Shown here: in pieces, positions 27,692-36,550 of the stretch
Numbering within the stretch: the stretch's first letter is position 1
Layout: every line of letters starts with the position of its first letter
Assembly (NCBI RefSeq): GCF_029893805.1
Contig: NZ_JARXYP010000001.1
Span: 1,015,579-1,079,578, forward strand
Direction: 5' to 3'
Length of the DNA: 64,000 bases
From: Streptomyces sp. SAI-135
Lineage (GTDB): Bacteria > Actinomycetota > Actinomycetes > Streptomycetales > Streptomycetaceae
Notes under the pieces: model-generated
What the model saw: only the letters and a program-made list of their open reading frames with translations
Database searches by the model: none
Told to the model about the DNA's origin: nothing
Position numbers and translations under genes: made by a program

Positions 27692-28258
27692 GTGACCAGT
27701 GACGCTGCTACCCCGAGGGGGACTTGGAACGGCGCCTCGGTGCGCTCGCGTGTTGCCGTGATGGCTCGGGAAGACCCCGAGCATCGCCGCTTCGGCGCCT
27801 CTCACCACCGGTACCGGCTTCACCCGCCTCTGGCGGAGGAGACGATCCGCTCATTCGAGCAGCTGCACCGCGTCACACTTCCCGCCTCCTACCGAAGTTT
27901 CCTGAGTTCGGTCGCTGGCGGCGGAGCGGGACCGGACTACGGACTCCTTCGCCTGGCAGAGGAAGTAGACGACGAAGAGGTCCTGCACGACCTTCGAGCC
28001 GAGTGTCTGCACGTGGGCTTCCTGGCGACCCCGTTCCCGCACTTCATGGACTGGCCGGGGCCGGGCAGGGGAGGCGACGCCGACTACTCGGTTACGGGGA
28101 CCTTGGTCCTCGGCGAGATGGGCTGCGGTACCTTCTCCCGCTTGGTGATCACAGGAAGCAATGCCGGACAAGTGTGGCTCGACGACCGCTCCTGGGGTGG
28201 TCTGACCCCAGGACCAGACTTCGGCACTTGGTGCACCACATGGCTGGCATCCCGGTAG
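27692..28258 (+). CDS. SMI1/KNR4 (SUKH) family protein
   Basis: 188 aa from GTG 27692; an internal ATG at about 27761 is an alternative. It has the SUKH pattern: LAEETIRSFEQLHRVTLPAS, YRSFLSSVAGGGAGPDYGLL, later DYSVTGTLVLGEMGCGTFSR, then VWLDDRSWGG and a final helix FGTWCTTWLASR. Homologues act as immunity proteins to secreted or contact-delivered toxins. It follows a transposase remnant and converges on the AraC gene; no toxin is linked. Confidence 0.78.
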   Translation: MTSDAATPRGTWNGASVRSRVAVMAREDPEHRRFGASHHRYRLHPPLAEETIRSFEQLHRVTLPASYRSFLSSVAGGGAGPDYGLLRLAEEVDDEEVLHDLRAECLHVGFLATPFPHFMDWPGPGRGGDADYSVTGTLVLGEMGCGTFSRLVITGSNAGQVWLDDRSWGGLTPGPDFGTWCTTWLASR

Positions 28259-28273
28259 ATCACGAACACGGTC

Positions 28274-29203
28274 TCAAGCAGGGTGGCTTGCTGGGGTGTG
28301 GAGCCCGAAGTCGTTGAAGGACTGGAGGTGTCCCTTGCTGTGCCGTGCTGGTGCTCGGCGCATGATGTCGAGCAGTTCTCCTGGCGTCTGACCGGAGAGA
28401 GCTCGGAAGTCTCGGTTCATGTGGGGCTGGTCGTGGTATCCCGCCTGGCTGGCCAAGTCGGCGAGCGAGTCCAGGCCGCTCGATGCCATGGCCAGGGCGC
28501 GGTGGAAGCGGATGATGCGGGAGAGTGTTTGAGCAGGCAGCCCGATGTGCTCCCGTAGCAGCCCTTGTATACGGCGCTGACCGAGGCCGGTGACCGCGGT
28601 CAGCTCGCGTAAGGATGCGGCGCCGCCACGATCACGCAGCAGGTTCCATGCATGGGTGGCGGCCGGTGAGGGGACCGTCGTTCCGTTGCTGAGCCGCCGG
28701 GTGAGCAAGATGTCGAGAATCTGCCAGCGTTGGGGCCAGTGCGGTGCGGCGGCCAGCTGTTCGGTGGCGTTCGCAGCCCAGCCGGCTCCCATGATGTGGT
28801 CCGGGTCGATGACCGTCTTGGCCAGGTAATGCAGAGGAAGGCACAGGAGCCGGTATGCGCCGAGCGGCGTGAGTTCGATCTCGACGGCAGATGCAGATCC
28901 ACTGAAGCCCGCCAGCATCGGCGCGCTTTGCAGACCCGCGATCATCGCAGGCCACTGACCTGGTGACGCTCCTTGTCCTTGACCGCTGCGGATGGTCAGC
29001 GGCTCCCCCCACCCCAGGAGCACGGTGACGGCCGCCGAGGGAAGGGTTACCCGCGCGGGCCGCGCCCCGCCCATGCGGTGGCCTCGGTAGCGGATAACGA
29101 CGCCGCGCAAGGAGGCCGACGGACGGCCGATGTACTCGCCGGGCCGGTCGATCAGTTCAGTCACTGTTGAAGTTTCCCCCGCCGTGATTGCGCCTTTGTA
29201 CAA
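28274..29203 (-). CDS. AraC-family transcriptional regulator
   Basis: 309 aa from TTG 29203. The C-terminal third holds two HTH units: ASLRELTAVTGLGQRRIQGL (first) and LDSLADLASQAGYHDQPHMN with RDFRALSGQTPGELL (second), the AraC/XylS signature. The N-terminal half is a sensor (LIDRPGEYIGRPSASLRGVV, LPSAAVTVLLGWGEPL). It is divergent from a small secreted Cys protein 163 bases away, a likely target. A partial copy of gene and intergenic region lies at 30050-30612. Confidence 0.88.
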   Translation of the reverse strand: MYKGAITAGETSTVTELIDRPGEYIGRPSASLRGVVIRYRGHRMGGARPARVTLPSAAVTVLLGWGEPLTIRSGQGQGASPGQWPAMIAGLQSAPMLAGFSGSASAVEIELTPLGAYRLLCLPLHYLAKTVIDPDHIMGAGWAANATEQLAAAPHWPQRWQILDILLTRRLSNGTTVPSPAATHAWNLLRDRGGAASLRELTAVTGLGQRRIQGLLREHIGLPAQTLSRIIRFHRALAMASSGLDSLADLASQAGYHDQPHMNRDFRALSGQTPGELLDIMRRAPARHSKGHLQSFNDFGLHTPASHPA

Positions 29204-29366
29204 GACTCCTGCCGCTCAGGGTCGGAGGCTAGGGCCTGCTCGGCCACTTGAGAACCAACCCAGCCGCCGTCTCAAGAGTCGGTATCAGTCTTTTTCTCGC
29301 GGGCAGTGCACCGCGAACTCCTCGTGCGATGTCCCTAAACGAGAATCCGAAAAAGGAGAAAGCTCA

Positions 29367-29747
29367 ATGCACTCGAGCAATCATGAATCTGCGCGAAAGG
29401 ATGTCATGAGCTTCAGCAGAAAGATCAACCTCGGACTCGCCGCGAGCCTCCTGGCCATCGGAGCGACGCTCGGCACGGCGCAGGTGTCCGAAGCTCAACC
29501 CGCGACCATCTCCTGCGCTTACGGGCACGTCTGCGGCGTGGACTGGACTGGCAACCGCTTCGACTTCTACAAGTGCGGCCCCAAACAGCCCATCGGTCTC
29601 TCTGGCCCTGGGGAGTTCTTCAACAATCAGACACCTGGAACTACCGCTTACTGGTACGGGGCCGATGGATACGAAACGGGCTTCGCCCGCTCGGGAGTGT
29701 CGGGATACATCGACTGGACCCATATCTGGTATGTAAAAGCCTGCTGA
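29367..29747 (+). CDS. Small secreted Cys-containing protein, copy 1
   Basis: 126 aa from ATG 29367 (RBS AAAAGGAGAAAG). A signal peptide, FSRKINLGLAASLLAIGATL with cleavage near SEA-QP (about 48), leaves a mature part of about 78 residues with four Cys: ISCAYGHVCGVD, YKCGPKQPIG and a final VKAC. It resembles peptidase-inhibitor I36-like or beta-gamma-crystallin-like secreted Streptomyces proteins, though not clearly enough to name. It is transcribed away from the AraC gene and followed by a terminator. Confidence 0.75.
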   Translation: MHSSNHESARKDVMSFSRKINLGLAASLLAIGATLGTAQVSEAQPATISCAYGHVCGVDWTGNRFDFYKCGPKQPIGLSGPGEFFNNQTPGTTAYWYGADGYETGFARSGVSGYIDWTHIWYVKAC

Positions 29748-29773
29748 TCTGCTGCTGACCTCGATCGTGCATG

Positions 29774-29801
29774 AGGGCCCATCGATTCGCCGACGGGCCC
29801 T
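29774..29801 (+). terminator. Stem-loop after secreted protein 1
   Basis: AGGGCCCATCG (29774-29784) pairs with CGACGGGCCCT (29791-29801) with one mismatch and a 6-nt loop, 27 bases after the stop. Confidence 0.6.
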
Positions 29802-29878
29802 TCCCATTCACTCAGCGACTCAGGCTCCTTCGGACCGACGGGATGCGGCCTGGGGCGGCAGCAGGAGTGGATCCGCCG

Positions 29879-30045
29879 TGCCGGCCACCATCCCCGGTCA
29901 CCTGCTCGTCACCCGTCCGGACGCGGAGCTGACGGCCTCGCCCGGCGGGTCCGGCAGCCGCATTACCCTCCACCGCACCTCGGTGGGCGATGGTTCCAGT
30001 GAGCCGGTCGTCGAGTACCGGCCCGGCCCGAAGGGAGAGTCGCCG
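29879..30045 (+). pseudogene. Fragment of an unknown gene
   Basis: A plus-strand frame reads ATIPGHLLVTRPDAELTASP and SVGDGSSEPVVEYRPGPKGE, coherent protein-like sequence with no start and no family that I recognise. It ends exactly where the duplicated AraC sequence begins, so it looks like old target sequence cut by the duplication. Confidence 0.35.
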
Positions 30046-30049
30046 ACAA

Positions 30050-30440
30050 ACCGTCTTCGCCAGGTGGGGCAGAGGTATGTTCAGGAGCCGGTATGCGCCG
30101 AGCGGAGTGAGTTCGATCTCGACGGCAGATGCGGATCCCCTAAAGCCCGCCAGCATGGGCGCGGTCTGCAGACCCGCGATCATCGCAGGCCACAGACCTG
30201 GTGAAACCCCTTGTTCCGGACCCCTGTGGACGGTCAGCGGCTGCCCCCATCCCAGGAGCACGGTGACGGCCGCCGAGGGAACGGCGACCTGCGTGGGCCG
30301 CGCCCCGCCATGCGGTGGCCTCGGTAGCGGATAACGATGCCGCGCAAGGAGGCCGACGGACGGCCGATGTACTCGCCGGGCCGGTCGATCAGTGCAGTCA
30401 CTGTTGAAGCTTCCCCCGCCGTGATTGCGCCTTCGTACAA
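30050..30440 (-). pseudogene. Truncated second copy of the AraC gene
   Basis: From TTG 30440 the sequence repeats the N-terminal part of the 28274-29203 gene (YEGAITAGEASTVTALIDRP, RGIVIRYRGHRMAG). It loses its frame near 30300, then resumes one frame away (LLGWGQPLTVHRGPEQGVSP to LLNIPLPHLAKTV) and stops matching at about 30050. The DNA-binding half is absent. It keeps its divergent position to secreted protein 2. Confidence 0.8.
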
Positions 30441-30612
30441 GACTCCCTCCGCGCGGTGCCGAAGGCTAGGGCCTGCTCGGTCACCCGAGCACCAACCCAG
30501 CCGCTGTCTCAAAGAACCGGATCAATCTTGCTCACGGGCAAGAGCCATCGAATGCTCCGCAAACTCCTCGCGCGATGTCCCTACACGAGCACCCGAACAA
30601 GGAGAAATCTGA

Positions 30613-30963
30613 ATGCAGTTGATCAAACTCAGTAGAAAGCTCAACCTCGCTCTCGCCGCGAGTTTCCTGGCCATAGGAGCGACACTCGGCACGGCGCAGG
30701 TGTCCGAAGCCAAACCCGCGACCATCTCCTGCGCTTACGGGCACGTTTGCGGAGTGGACAACTACGGCCATCGGTTCGATTTCTCGGCATGCGGAAGGAA
30801 CGAACCCATCGGACTCTCCGGGCCCGGAGAGTTCTTCAACAACCAGACACCTGGAACTTGGGTGAAGTGGTTGCGATCCGATGGAAGTACCTATGGAGCC
30901 GATGCCGCGGGACAGCACGGATACATCGACTGGACCCCCATCTGGTGGGTGAGAGCCTGCTAG
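30613..30963 (+). CDS. Small secreted Cys-containing protein, copy 2
   Basis: 116 aa from ATG 30613 (RBS ACAAGGAGAAA). Signal peptide SRKLNLALAASFLAIGATLG with cleavage near SEA-KP. The mature part keeps the four Cys (ISCAYGHVCGVD, SACGRNEPIG, VRAC) and the GLSGPGEFFNNQTPG core of copy 1, but differs between (VKWLRSDGSTYGADAAGQHG). It therefore looks diversified but still under selection. It lies downstream of the broken AraC copy, so regulation by the intact AraC protein in trans is plausible. Confidence 0.75.
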   Translation: MQLIKLSRKLNLALAASFLAIGATLGTAQVSEAKPATISCAYGHVCGVDNYGHRFDFSACGRNEPIGLSGPGEFFNNQTPGTWVKWLRSDGSTYGADAAGQHGYIDWTPIWWVRAC

Positions 30964-30969
30964 CTGCGC

Positions 30970-31210
30970 CATCTCATGCTTAATGGCGAAGCTTAGGGCC
31001 GGCAGGAGCCGGTGCGGGTCGATGTAGCCGAAGCCGTGGATCGAGTAGATCACGTCGTAAGGTTCGGCCTGCTTCAGGTAATCGACGGCGTCGCCGTGGA
31101 TCAGCTGGAGTCCCGGCATCGTGCCGTGCCGGCCGACGGCGCGTTCGTGCTGGGTAGGGGACGCCTCGACTGCGTCGACGATGGCGCCGATCTCGCGTAC
31201 AAGGTGGGCG
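30970..31210 (-). pseudogene. Class I methyltransferase fragment
   Basis: The minus strand reads REIGAIVDAVEASPTQHERA, then GLQLIHGDAVDYLKQAEPYD and VIYSIHGFGYIDPHRLLPAL: the acidic motif II/III part of a SAM-dependent methyltransferase (GDAVDYL, YDVIYSI). Both the SAM-binding GxGxG start and the C-terminus are missing. Confidence 0.6.
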
Positions 31211-31296
31211 TCCTCGGTGTCGGGGGAAGGGTGAGGGGAGAGGCGGGGCCGCGCTGGCTGGCGCGGCCCCGTGATGAGACGCGATGTCCGTGGTGC

Positions 31297-31530
31297 TCAG
31301 CGGTCCTGGGCAAGGGCGTACAACTCGCCCAGCTGACTTCCCTCGGTCGCGATGAGCTCGTCGAAAGAACCCTGTTCGCGGATGCGCCCCTGGTCGAGGA
31401 CAATGACCCGGTGAGCCATCCGCACGTTGTCGAGCCGGTGCGTGACCACCACGGTGATCCGGTCCGGAGCCATGGCCCGCAGTTCCCGGAAAGTGGTGTG
31501 TTTGCCGCGGGCGTCCATCTCACTGGTCGG
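31297..31530 (-). pseudogene. ABC exporter ATPase C-terminal fragment
   Basis: Reads PTSEMDARGKHTTFRELRAM, then ITVVVTHRLDNVRMAHRVIV and LDQGRIREQGSFDELIATEG. These are the D-loop, the H-loop His (VTHRL) and the closing part of an ABC-exporter nucleotide-binding domain. Walker A and the membrane domain are absent. Stop at 31297. Confidence 0.75.
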
Positions 31531-31787
31531 CCGGCCGCAGACACCCAGGGCGTTCCGCTCGCGGTGTCCTTGACCGGCGGCATCTGCAATGACGTCATCC
31601 AGCTCCTGGCAACGCTGGACCGGGAGCCCTGACGTGGCCGGCCACGGCGAGGCGCCCCGGCCACACTGTTCGCCGACTGCGGCCACGGCCACGGCGTCGA
31701 CCGGTGCCCGCTGTGACCGCGCGGCATTCGTCTCGTCGTCATCGGACGCAGTCGGCACCATCGCCCCAGCCTGGGCCGAACGATCTC

Positions 31788-33023
31788 TCAAGTGTCCAAG
31801 GTGGTTCGGGTCGCCCCAGCGGGACGCCGCTTCTGCAGGTCGATGAGATCGGACCGCACCCTCTTGTCGAGTGCGATGTCCGCCACGGTGAGTGCCAGTG
31901 CCTTTGCTCCGTCGAGTACAGCGGCGTCGGCCTGGGGGCTCGCGGCGGCGTCGGCGAACGCGGCCGTGTGGGGCACCGCGTCCGAGCCGAGCACTGAGAC
32001 CCCGGGATGGATCGAGGGCACGACCTGGGAGACATTGCCCATGTCCGTGGAACCCCCTCCCGCCTGCTGCTGCCCGCGGTCCAGCACGCGGCCCAGACTC
32101 TCAAAGGCCCGATCCCAAGCCGCGGCGAGCTCAGGATGGTGCACCATCGGTGCGTAGAGATTCTCGGTTGTACGGTGCGTCCAGGTGCAGCCCGTAGCGA
32201 TCGCGCCCGCCTCGAAGCACGCCAGGACACGACGGCGCAGATCGCGCCATTCCTCAAGATCGTAGGCACGGACCTCGAGGATGACCTCCGCCCGCTCCGG
32301 GATGATGTTGCTGGCCTCGCCGCCGTGTGAGACGTAGGCGTTCACGTTGACGTTCGGACTGAGCTGCTGTCGCAGCAGGCCCAAGGCGCTCAGAGCGATC
32401 GTCGCGGCTGCGCCCGCGTTGATCCCCTTGGTGGGCATTCCGGCCGCATGGGCCGCTCGACCGGTGAAGGTGACCTGGAGGCGTTCGGCGGCGGTGCTTC
32501 TGAATCCGTCGGCGGGCCTGTCAGGGCCGGTGGCACCGTGTGCCATCAGCGACAGCGTCGCATCCTCCCAGGCGCCTGCGCGCAGAAGGTCGACCTTGCC
32601 TCCCCCGTGCTCCTCGGCGGGCGTGCCGAGCAGTTTGACGCGAAGATCGAGGTCGGAGGCCACCTCGGCGAGGGCCACAGCCGCGCCCACGCTCATCGCA
32701 GTGATCATGTTGTGTCCGCAGGCATGCCCGATGGAAGGCAGCGCGTCGTACTCCGCGCATATCGTGGCGGTCAGCTCGCCCGCACCCGACACGGCCTCGA
32801 TCGCTGTGGGCATACCGTACGCGCCGAGTTCGGTCGCGAACCCGGCGTTCTCCATCTCCTGGGCCACCTGGGCTGCCGCGGCATGTTCGGCGTAGCCGAG
32901 CTCGGGGTTGGCGTGAATTGCGTGACTGAGCGCGATGAGGCGATCGGCCCGCTCGTCCACTGCCCGGCGGATGAGGGTGAGCACCTCTTCGGCGTCGACG
33001 GAATGACTGCGGGTCGTTGTCAT
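31788..33023 (-). CDS. M20-family amidohydrolase
   Basis: 411 aa, full length for M20D/AbgB-like zinc hydrolases. Metal and catalytic features: AIHANPELGYAEHAAAAQVA, ICAEYDALPSIGHACGHNMI (ligands), GTPAEEHGGGKVDLL (catalytic Glu pair) and VTFTGRAAHAAGMPTKGINA (dimerisation domain). A near C-terminal DMGNVSQVVPSIHPGVSVLG supplies the last His. The family hydrolyses amide bonds of N-acyl amino acids or p-aminobenzoyl-glutamate in the cytoplasm. It is co-directional with, and 90 bases from, an MFS gene, opposite an Lrp-type regulator: a catabolic or uptake module. Confidence 0.92.
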   Translation of the reverse strand: MTTTRSHSVDAEEVLTLIRRAVDERADRLIALSHAIHANPELGYAEHAAAAQVAQEMENAGFATELGAYGMPTAIEAVSGAGELTATICAEYDALPSIGHACGHNMITAMSVGAAVALAEVASDLDLRVKLLGTPAEEHGGGKVDLLRAGAWEDATLSLMAHGATGPDRPADGFRSTAAERLQVTFTGRAAHAAGMPTKGINAGAAATIALSALGLLRQQLSPNVNVNAYVSHGGEASNIIPERAEVILEVRAYDLEEWRDLRRRVLACFEAGAIATGCTWTHRTTENLYAPMVHHPELAAAWDRAFESLGRVLDRGQQQAGGGSTDMGNVSQVVPSIHPGVSVLGSDAVPHTAAFADAAASPQADAAVLDGAKALALTVADIALDKRVRSDLIDLQKRRPAGATRTTLDT

Positions 33024-33113
33024 GTATGTCTCCCTCTATGGGAATCAGTGGTGCAGGAAACGGCGGGGCGATGATGAAGGAAACCGCCGACGGGTCGCGG
33101 AATTCGCTGGGCC

Positions 33114-34565
33114 TCAGGCCGGGATCGCACGACGTGAGCGGGTTACCGCGAGAGCGAGGAACCCGACCGTCACGGACAAGACGGCGCAGATGCTCCAGAT
33201 GACGACGTAGGCCGATTCCGCCACTCCGGCCTGCCCCGAGGACAGCACTGTCACCATGGCCGACATCACGGCGGCGAAGACCGCTCCGGCGACCGAGCCC
33301 GCCGCGGTGCGGGAGGTGTTGTAAAGGCCCGACATGATGCCGACGGAGTCTTGCGGCGCCCGCGTCACCACGATGGCCGGCAGGATCGCCGCGACCAGTC
33401 CGCTGCCGATGCCGAGCCCGGCCTGCCAGACGAGGAACCAGGCGAGGTCGTGTCGGGTCAGGACGGTCAGGAGGTAGGCCCCGGCCGAAATCACCGCGCC
33501 GCCGACAAGTGTGGCGCTCTGGCCGACTTGTTCTGCCAGCCTGGCGGCGATCGCGGCGCTGAGGGTCATCGCGACCCCCATCACCGTCAAGGAAGCGCCC
33601 AGGGCGGTTCCGCTGAGCCCGAACCCGAAGCCGGCCGCGTGCGGGGAGGTGCCAAGGAAGGAAGCGGTGGGCGCCGAGCTTCCGAACAGATGGGCTCCGA
33701 AGACGAATGCGGTGAGCAGGGGTATCCGCTGCCCGCGGTGCCAGATGACGTCGAGCGGGACCATCGGGTTCGTGACGCGTCTTTCGATGGCCACCCAGAT
33801 GACCAGCAGCGCCGCACCGCCGATCAACCCTGCCAGCGTCCGCGCCTCCGTCCAGCCCCAACGACTGCCGTTGCCGACCGTGGCGAGGAAGAGTGCCAGG
33901 CCGCCCCCGAGCAGGGCCGCGCCGGCCCAGTCGATGCCACCGGGGCGACGCGCGGTCGTCTCGGGAACGAGGCGGACGAGGAAGGGCACGATGACTACCA
34001 TCATCACGGCCGGTATCCAGAGGGTGGCGGCGAGACTGAGGTGTTGGCGGGCCAACCCGGCCAGCAGCAGACCGAGACTCGCACCGACGGTCAACGAGCC
34101 GACGAGCAGTCCTATGGCTCGGTTAGCCTGCTCACCGGCCCGCTCACGCACGATCGCAAATTCCAGCGGGAGCAATGCTGAGATCGCCCCCTGCAGAGCC
34201 CGGCCGAGCAGCAGGACGGGGAAGGTGGGAGCGACCGCCACGATCACTGAGCCGACGACCACGGCCGAGACGACGACGAGCATGATGCGCTTATGGCCGT
34301 ACACGTCTCCCAGCTTGGCCAACACTGGCACACAGATCAGGGTGGACAGCAGCGCCGTCGCGACGATCCAGTTCGCGTCAGCGGGACTACGGCCGTACCG
34401 CTCTACGAAACTGGGCAGCAACGGGATGACCCATCCCTGGGCGATGCCCGACGCCAGTTCCGTGAACACCAGGAAGCCGACGATTGAGGCGATCCGTGCC
34501 GGGTGGGGCGGCGGTGTGAGGCGATCTGGTCCGTCGACTTCTGAGGCGGAAGTACTACTGGACAT
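33114..34565 (-). CDS. MFS transporter, DHA2-like (14 spans)
   Basis: 483 aa from ATG 34565, followed by polar SSSTSASEVDGPDRLTPPPH before the first span. About 14 hydrophobic spans are visible. The loop 2-3 motif reads LAKLGDVYGHKRIMLVVVSA (the conserved G-x3-D/G-x-RR-type motif A), and LGRALQGAISALLPLEFAIV is the typical fourth-helix motif. DHA2 members export drugs or import and export amphiphiles with protons. Clustering with the M20 hydrolase suggests movement of its substrate or product. Confidence 0.88.
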   Translation of the reverse strand: MSSSTSASEVDGPDRLTPPPHPARIASIVGFLVFTELASGIAQGWVIPLLPSFVERYGRSPADANWIVATALLSTLICVPVLAKLGDVYGHKRIMLVVVSAVVVGSVIVAVAPTFPVLLLGRALQGAISALLPLEFAIVRERAGEQANRAIGLLVGSLTVGASLGLLLAGLARQHLSLAATLWIPAVMMVVIVPFLVRLVPETTARRPGGIDWAGAALLGGGLALFLATVGNGSRWGWTEARTLAGLIGGAALLVIWVAIERRVTNPMVPLDVIWHRGQRIPLLTAFVFGAHLFGSSAPTASFLGTSPHAAGFGFGLSGTALGASLTVMGVAMTLSAAIAARLAEQVGQSATLVGGAVISAGAYLLTVLTRHDLAWFLVWQAGLGIGSGLVAAILPAIVVTRAPQDSVGIMSGLYNTSRTAAGSVAGAVFAAVMSAMVTVLSSGQAGVAESAYVVIWSICAVLSVTVGFLALAVTRSRRAIPA

Positions 34566-34672
34566 AACGGCACTCTCCCTGTTCGATGGGGCGAATGAGA
34601 CCGGCAAAGGATCGTTCGCTTGCCGCGATCCCCGCATCGCATTGCAGGATCTGATCCAGAGAGGCCGTCTTC

Positions 34673-35662
34673 GTGCAGCATTCCGCCCTCCTGGACGAAC
34701 TCGATCAGCGAATCGTCCATGCGCTTCAGATCGACCCCAGGGCCTCCTGGACCCGCATCGGGACGGTGCTCGGGATCGACCCGGTCACGGCAGCGCGGCG
34801 GTGGGAACGCCTCCGAGGCGACGGCGTCGCCTGGACGTGCGCCTACACCTCAGCGGCGGCACGGCAGCAGGAACTTGCGATCGTCGAGATCGACGGCGCC
34901 GGCCAGCCGCTGCTGATCGCCGAACAACTCCTGGACGACCCGCAGTGCATCACCATCGACATCACCTCGGGCGGGCGCGACCTCCTGCTCACCGTCATCG
35001 CCCCGGACCTGCACAGCCTCACCAACTACCTCCTCGAACGCCTTGGCGGACTCGCCCACGTCCGCGGCATCCGGACACATCTGGTGTCCGAGATCATCGG
35101 AGAGGGATCGAACTGGCGCCTGAATGTATTGACCGATGCCGAACAGGCCAGGCTGCGCCCCATCACCCGCACCACGATCGAGGTGACCCGTCCGTTCACG
35201 TCCCATGAGAGCGCCGTGCTGTCCGCGCTCGTCAGCGATGCACGCGCAGCTACGACCTCGATCGCCGACCAGACCGGACTGAGCCCCCGCCGCGTCCGAG
35301 ACCTGGTCCGGGAATTGCTGCAGACGGGCCGGGTGACGCTGCGCGCCGAGGTGCAGGCCGCCGCGATCGGGAGGCCCATCTACGCCTGGTTCTTCCTCCG
35401 CGTCCCTGCCGCGACGGCCGCCACCATCAGCCCACGGCTCAATTCCCTCCGGGACATTCGCGGGACTTTTCGGATCGCGGGGCCCAACAACGTCATCATC
35501 GCCCTCTGGCTGCGCGATCTCACTGAGGTCGGCCGGCTTGAAGCCGCCATTGAGAGCCACTTGCCCGACGTCGAAGTCGTCGACCGCAGCGTGGTGCTCC
35601 GCTGTGCCAAACGCATCGGCGTGATCTTCGACCAAGAAGGGCGCCTACTGCACAGGGCTTGA
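34673..35662 (+). CDS. Lrp/AsnC-type regulator with two HTH units
   Basis: 329 aa from GTG 34673. The first AsnC HTH is at residues about 5-50 (LDELDQRIVHALQIDPRASW, TRIGTVLGIDPVTAARRWER). A first ligand-type alpha-beta region follows, then a second HTH near 185-225 (SALVSDARAATTSIADQTGL, SPRRVRDLVRELLQTGRVTL) with another RAM-like domain (FRIAGPNNVIIALWLRDLTE). Duplicated AsnC regulators are common in actinobacteria. It is divergent from the MFS/M20 genes across 107 bases and probably controls them in response to an amino-acid-like ligand. Confidence 0.9.
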   Translation: MQHSALLDELDQRIVHALQIDPRASWTRIGTVLGIDPVTAARRWERLRGDGVAWTCAYTSAAARQQELAIVEIDGAGQPLLIAEQLLDDPQCITIDITSGGRDLLLTVIAPDLHSLTNYLLERLGGLAHVRGIRTHLVSEIIGEGSNWRLNVLTDAEQARLRPITRTTIEVTRPFTSHESAVLSALVSDARAATTSIADQTGLSPRRVRDLVRELLQTGRVTLRAEVQAAAIGRPIYAWFFLRVPAATAATISPRLNSLRDIRGTFRIAGPNNVIIALWLRDLTEVGRLEAAIESHLPDVEVVDRSVVLRCAKRIGVIFDQEGRLLHRA

Positions 35663-35804
35663 AACGGATTCCTCCGCCGTGACACATCGCCACCCGTGCC
35701 GGAGGACGGCCCGGGCAGCTCGCTTCTGGCCCGCCAAGCTGGAACACCCCAGGGCGGCGGCCCCAACCCACCAAGAGGGAGATCCTTTTGAAGGGGGCAC
35801 CGCC

Positions 35805-35969
35805 TCGGCCGGATCCGGCCAGACAAGCAATGCGCTGATCGCATGGGATGCCGGTGGCTGGGCTTCAGCCGCGACCGTCGAGCAGGTCTACGGCCATGTC
35901 GACGTTCACGACTCCGTCTTCGCCGCGGCGCTGGAGCAGGTATGGGGGCAACGGCCGCGATCCCGCTGA
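35805..35969 (+). pseudogene. Tyrosine-recombinase C-terminal remnant
   Basis: The frame ends DAGGWASAATVEQVYGHVDV and HDSVFAAALEQVWGQ at 35969. WxSAATVEQVYGHV is the box II part of phage-type integrases (catalytic Tyr in VYGH). Nothing of the preceding Arg/His catalytic part remains. Confidence 0.6.
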
Positions 35970-36529
35970 CGCTGCTGCCCGGCCGCGCCGACGCTCCCCG
36001 TATCGGCCGTGACCGCCTCGAACTGCTCACGGCCCTGATCGAGGCCCCCGGCTTCGACCCGCTCTTCCGCGACACCCTGATCTATGTCCCGGCGCAGCAT
36101 CCGGTGTTCGCCTGGCAGTGCGCTGTCGAGGGCTGCGAGCGCATCCGCCGGGTGGGCCACAACCTGTGCGGCACCCAGTACCTGCAATGGGAACAGGCAG
36201 AACAGACCGGCCAGACCAAGCGCACCTTCATGAACACCGCAACGCCTCTCCTCGCCGCACGGGGGGTCGACTACGGGCGCTGCCGCATCTGCCCGGACCG
36301 CCCGGCCGGCAACCCCACGACCCGGCTATGCCTTCAGCACGACAACCGCTGGCAGCGCGGCGCGGCGGCACACCTTGACCGCACCCACCTCGACCAATGG
36401 GCCCTGGTCCAGCACGCCTTGCCCGGCTACGGCCCCTGCAAGGCCCGCTGTCCCTTCCTAGCCTGCACCTCGGTGGGACAGATCTTGCGCTGCTCACGGC
36501 GGCGGCCAGGGACTGCTTCGCCCCCCTGA
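35942..36529 (+). pseudogene. Integrase-associated Cys-rich protein, truncated
   Basis: From ATG 35942, overlapping the integrase end by 28 bases, the 195-aa frame holds GRADAPRIGRDRLELLTALI, then WQCAVEGCERIRRVGHNLCG and YGRCRICPDRPAGNPTTRLC: paired C-x4-C and C-x2-C zinc-binding sites. Such a gene follows an integrase in Streptomyces multi-recombinase elements. The end (CTSVGQILRCSRRRPG) is not typical and probably reads past a junction. Confidence 0.5.
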
Positions 36530-36550
36530 CCAACTCGGTGGGAGACGTCC

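Noticed and set aside
32521..33861. Minus-strand frame of 446 codons across the M20/MFS border
   Set aside because: It overlaps two well-supported genes in another frame and is Arg-rich shadow sequence.
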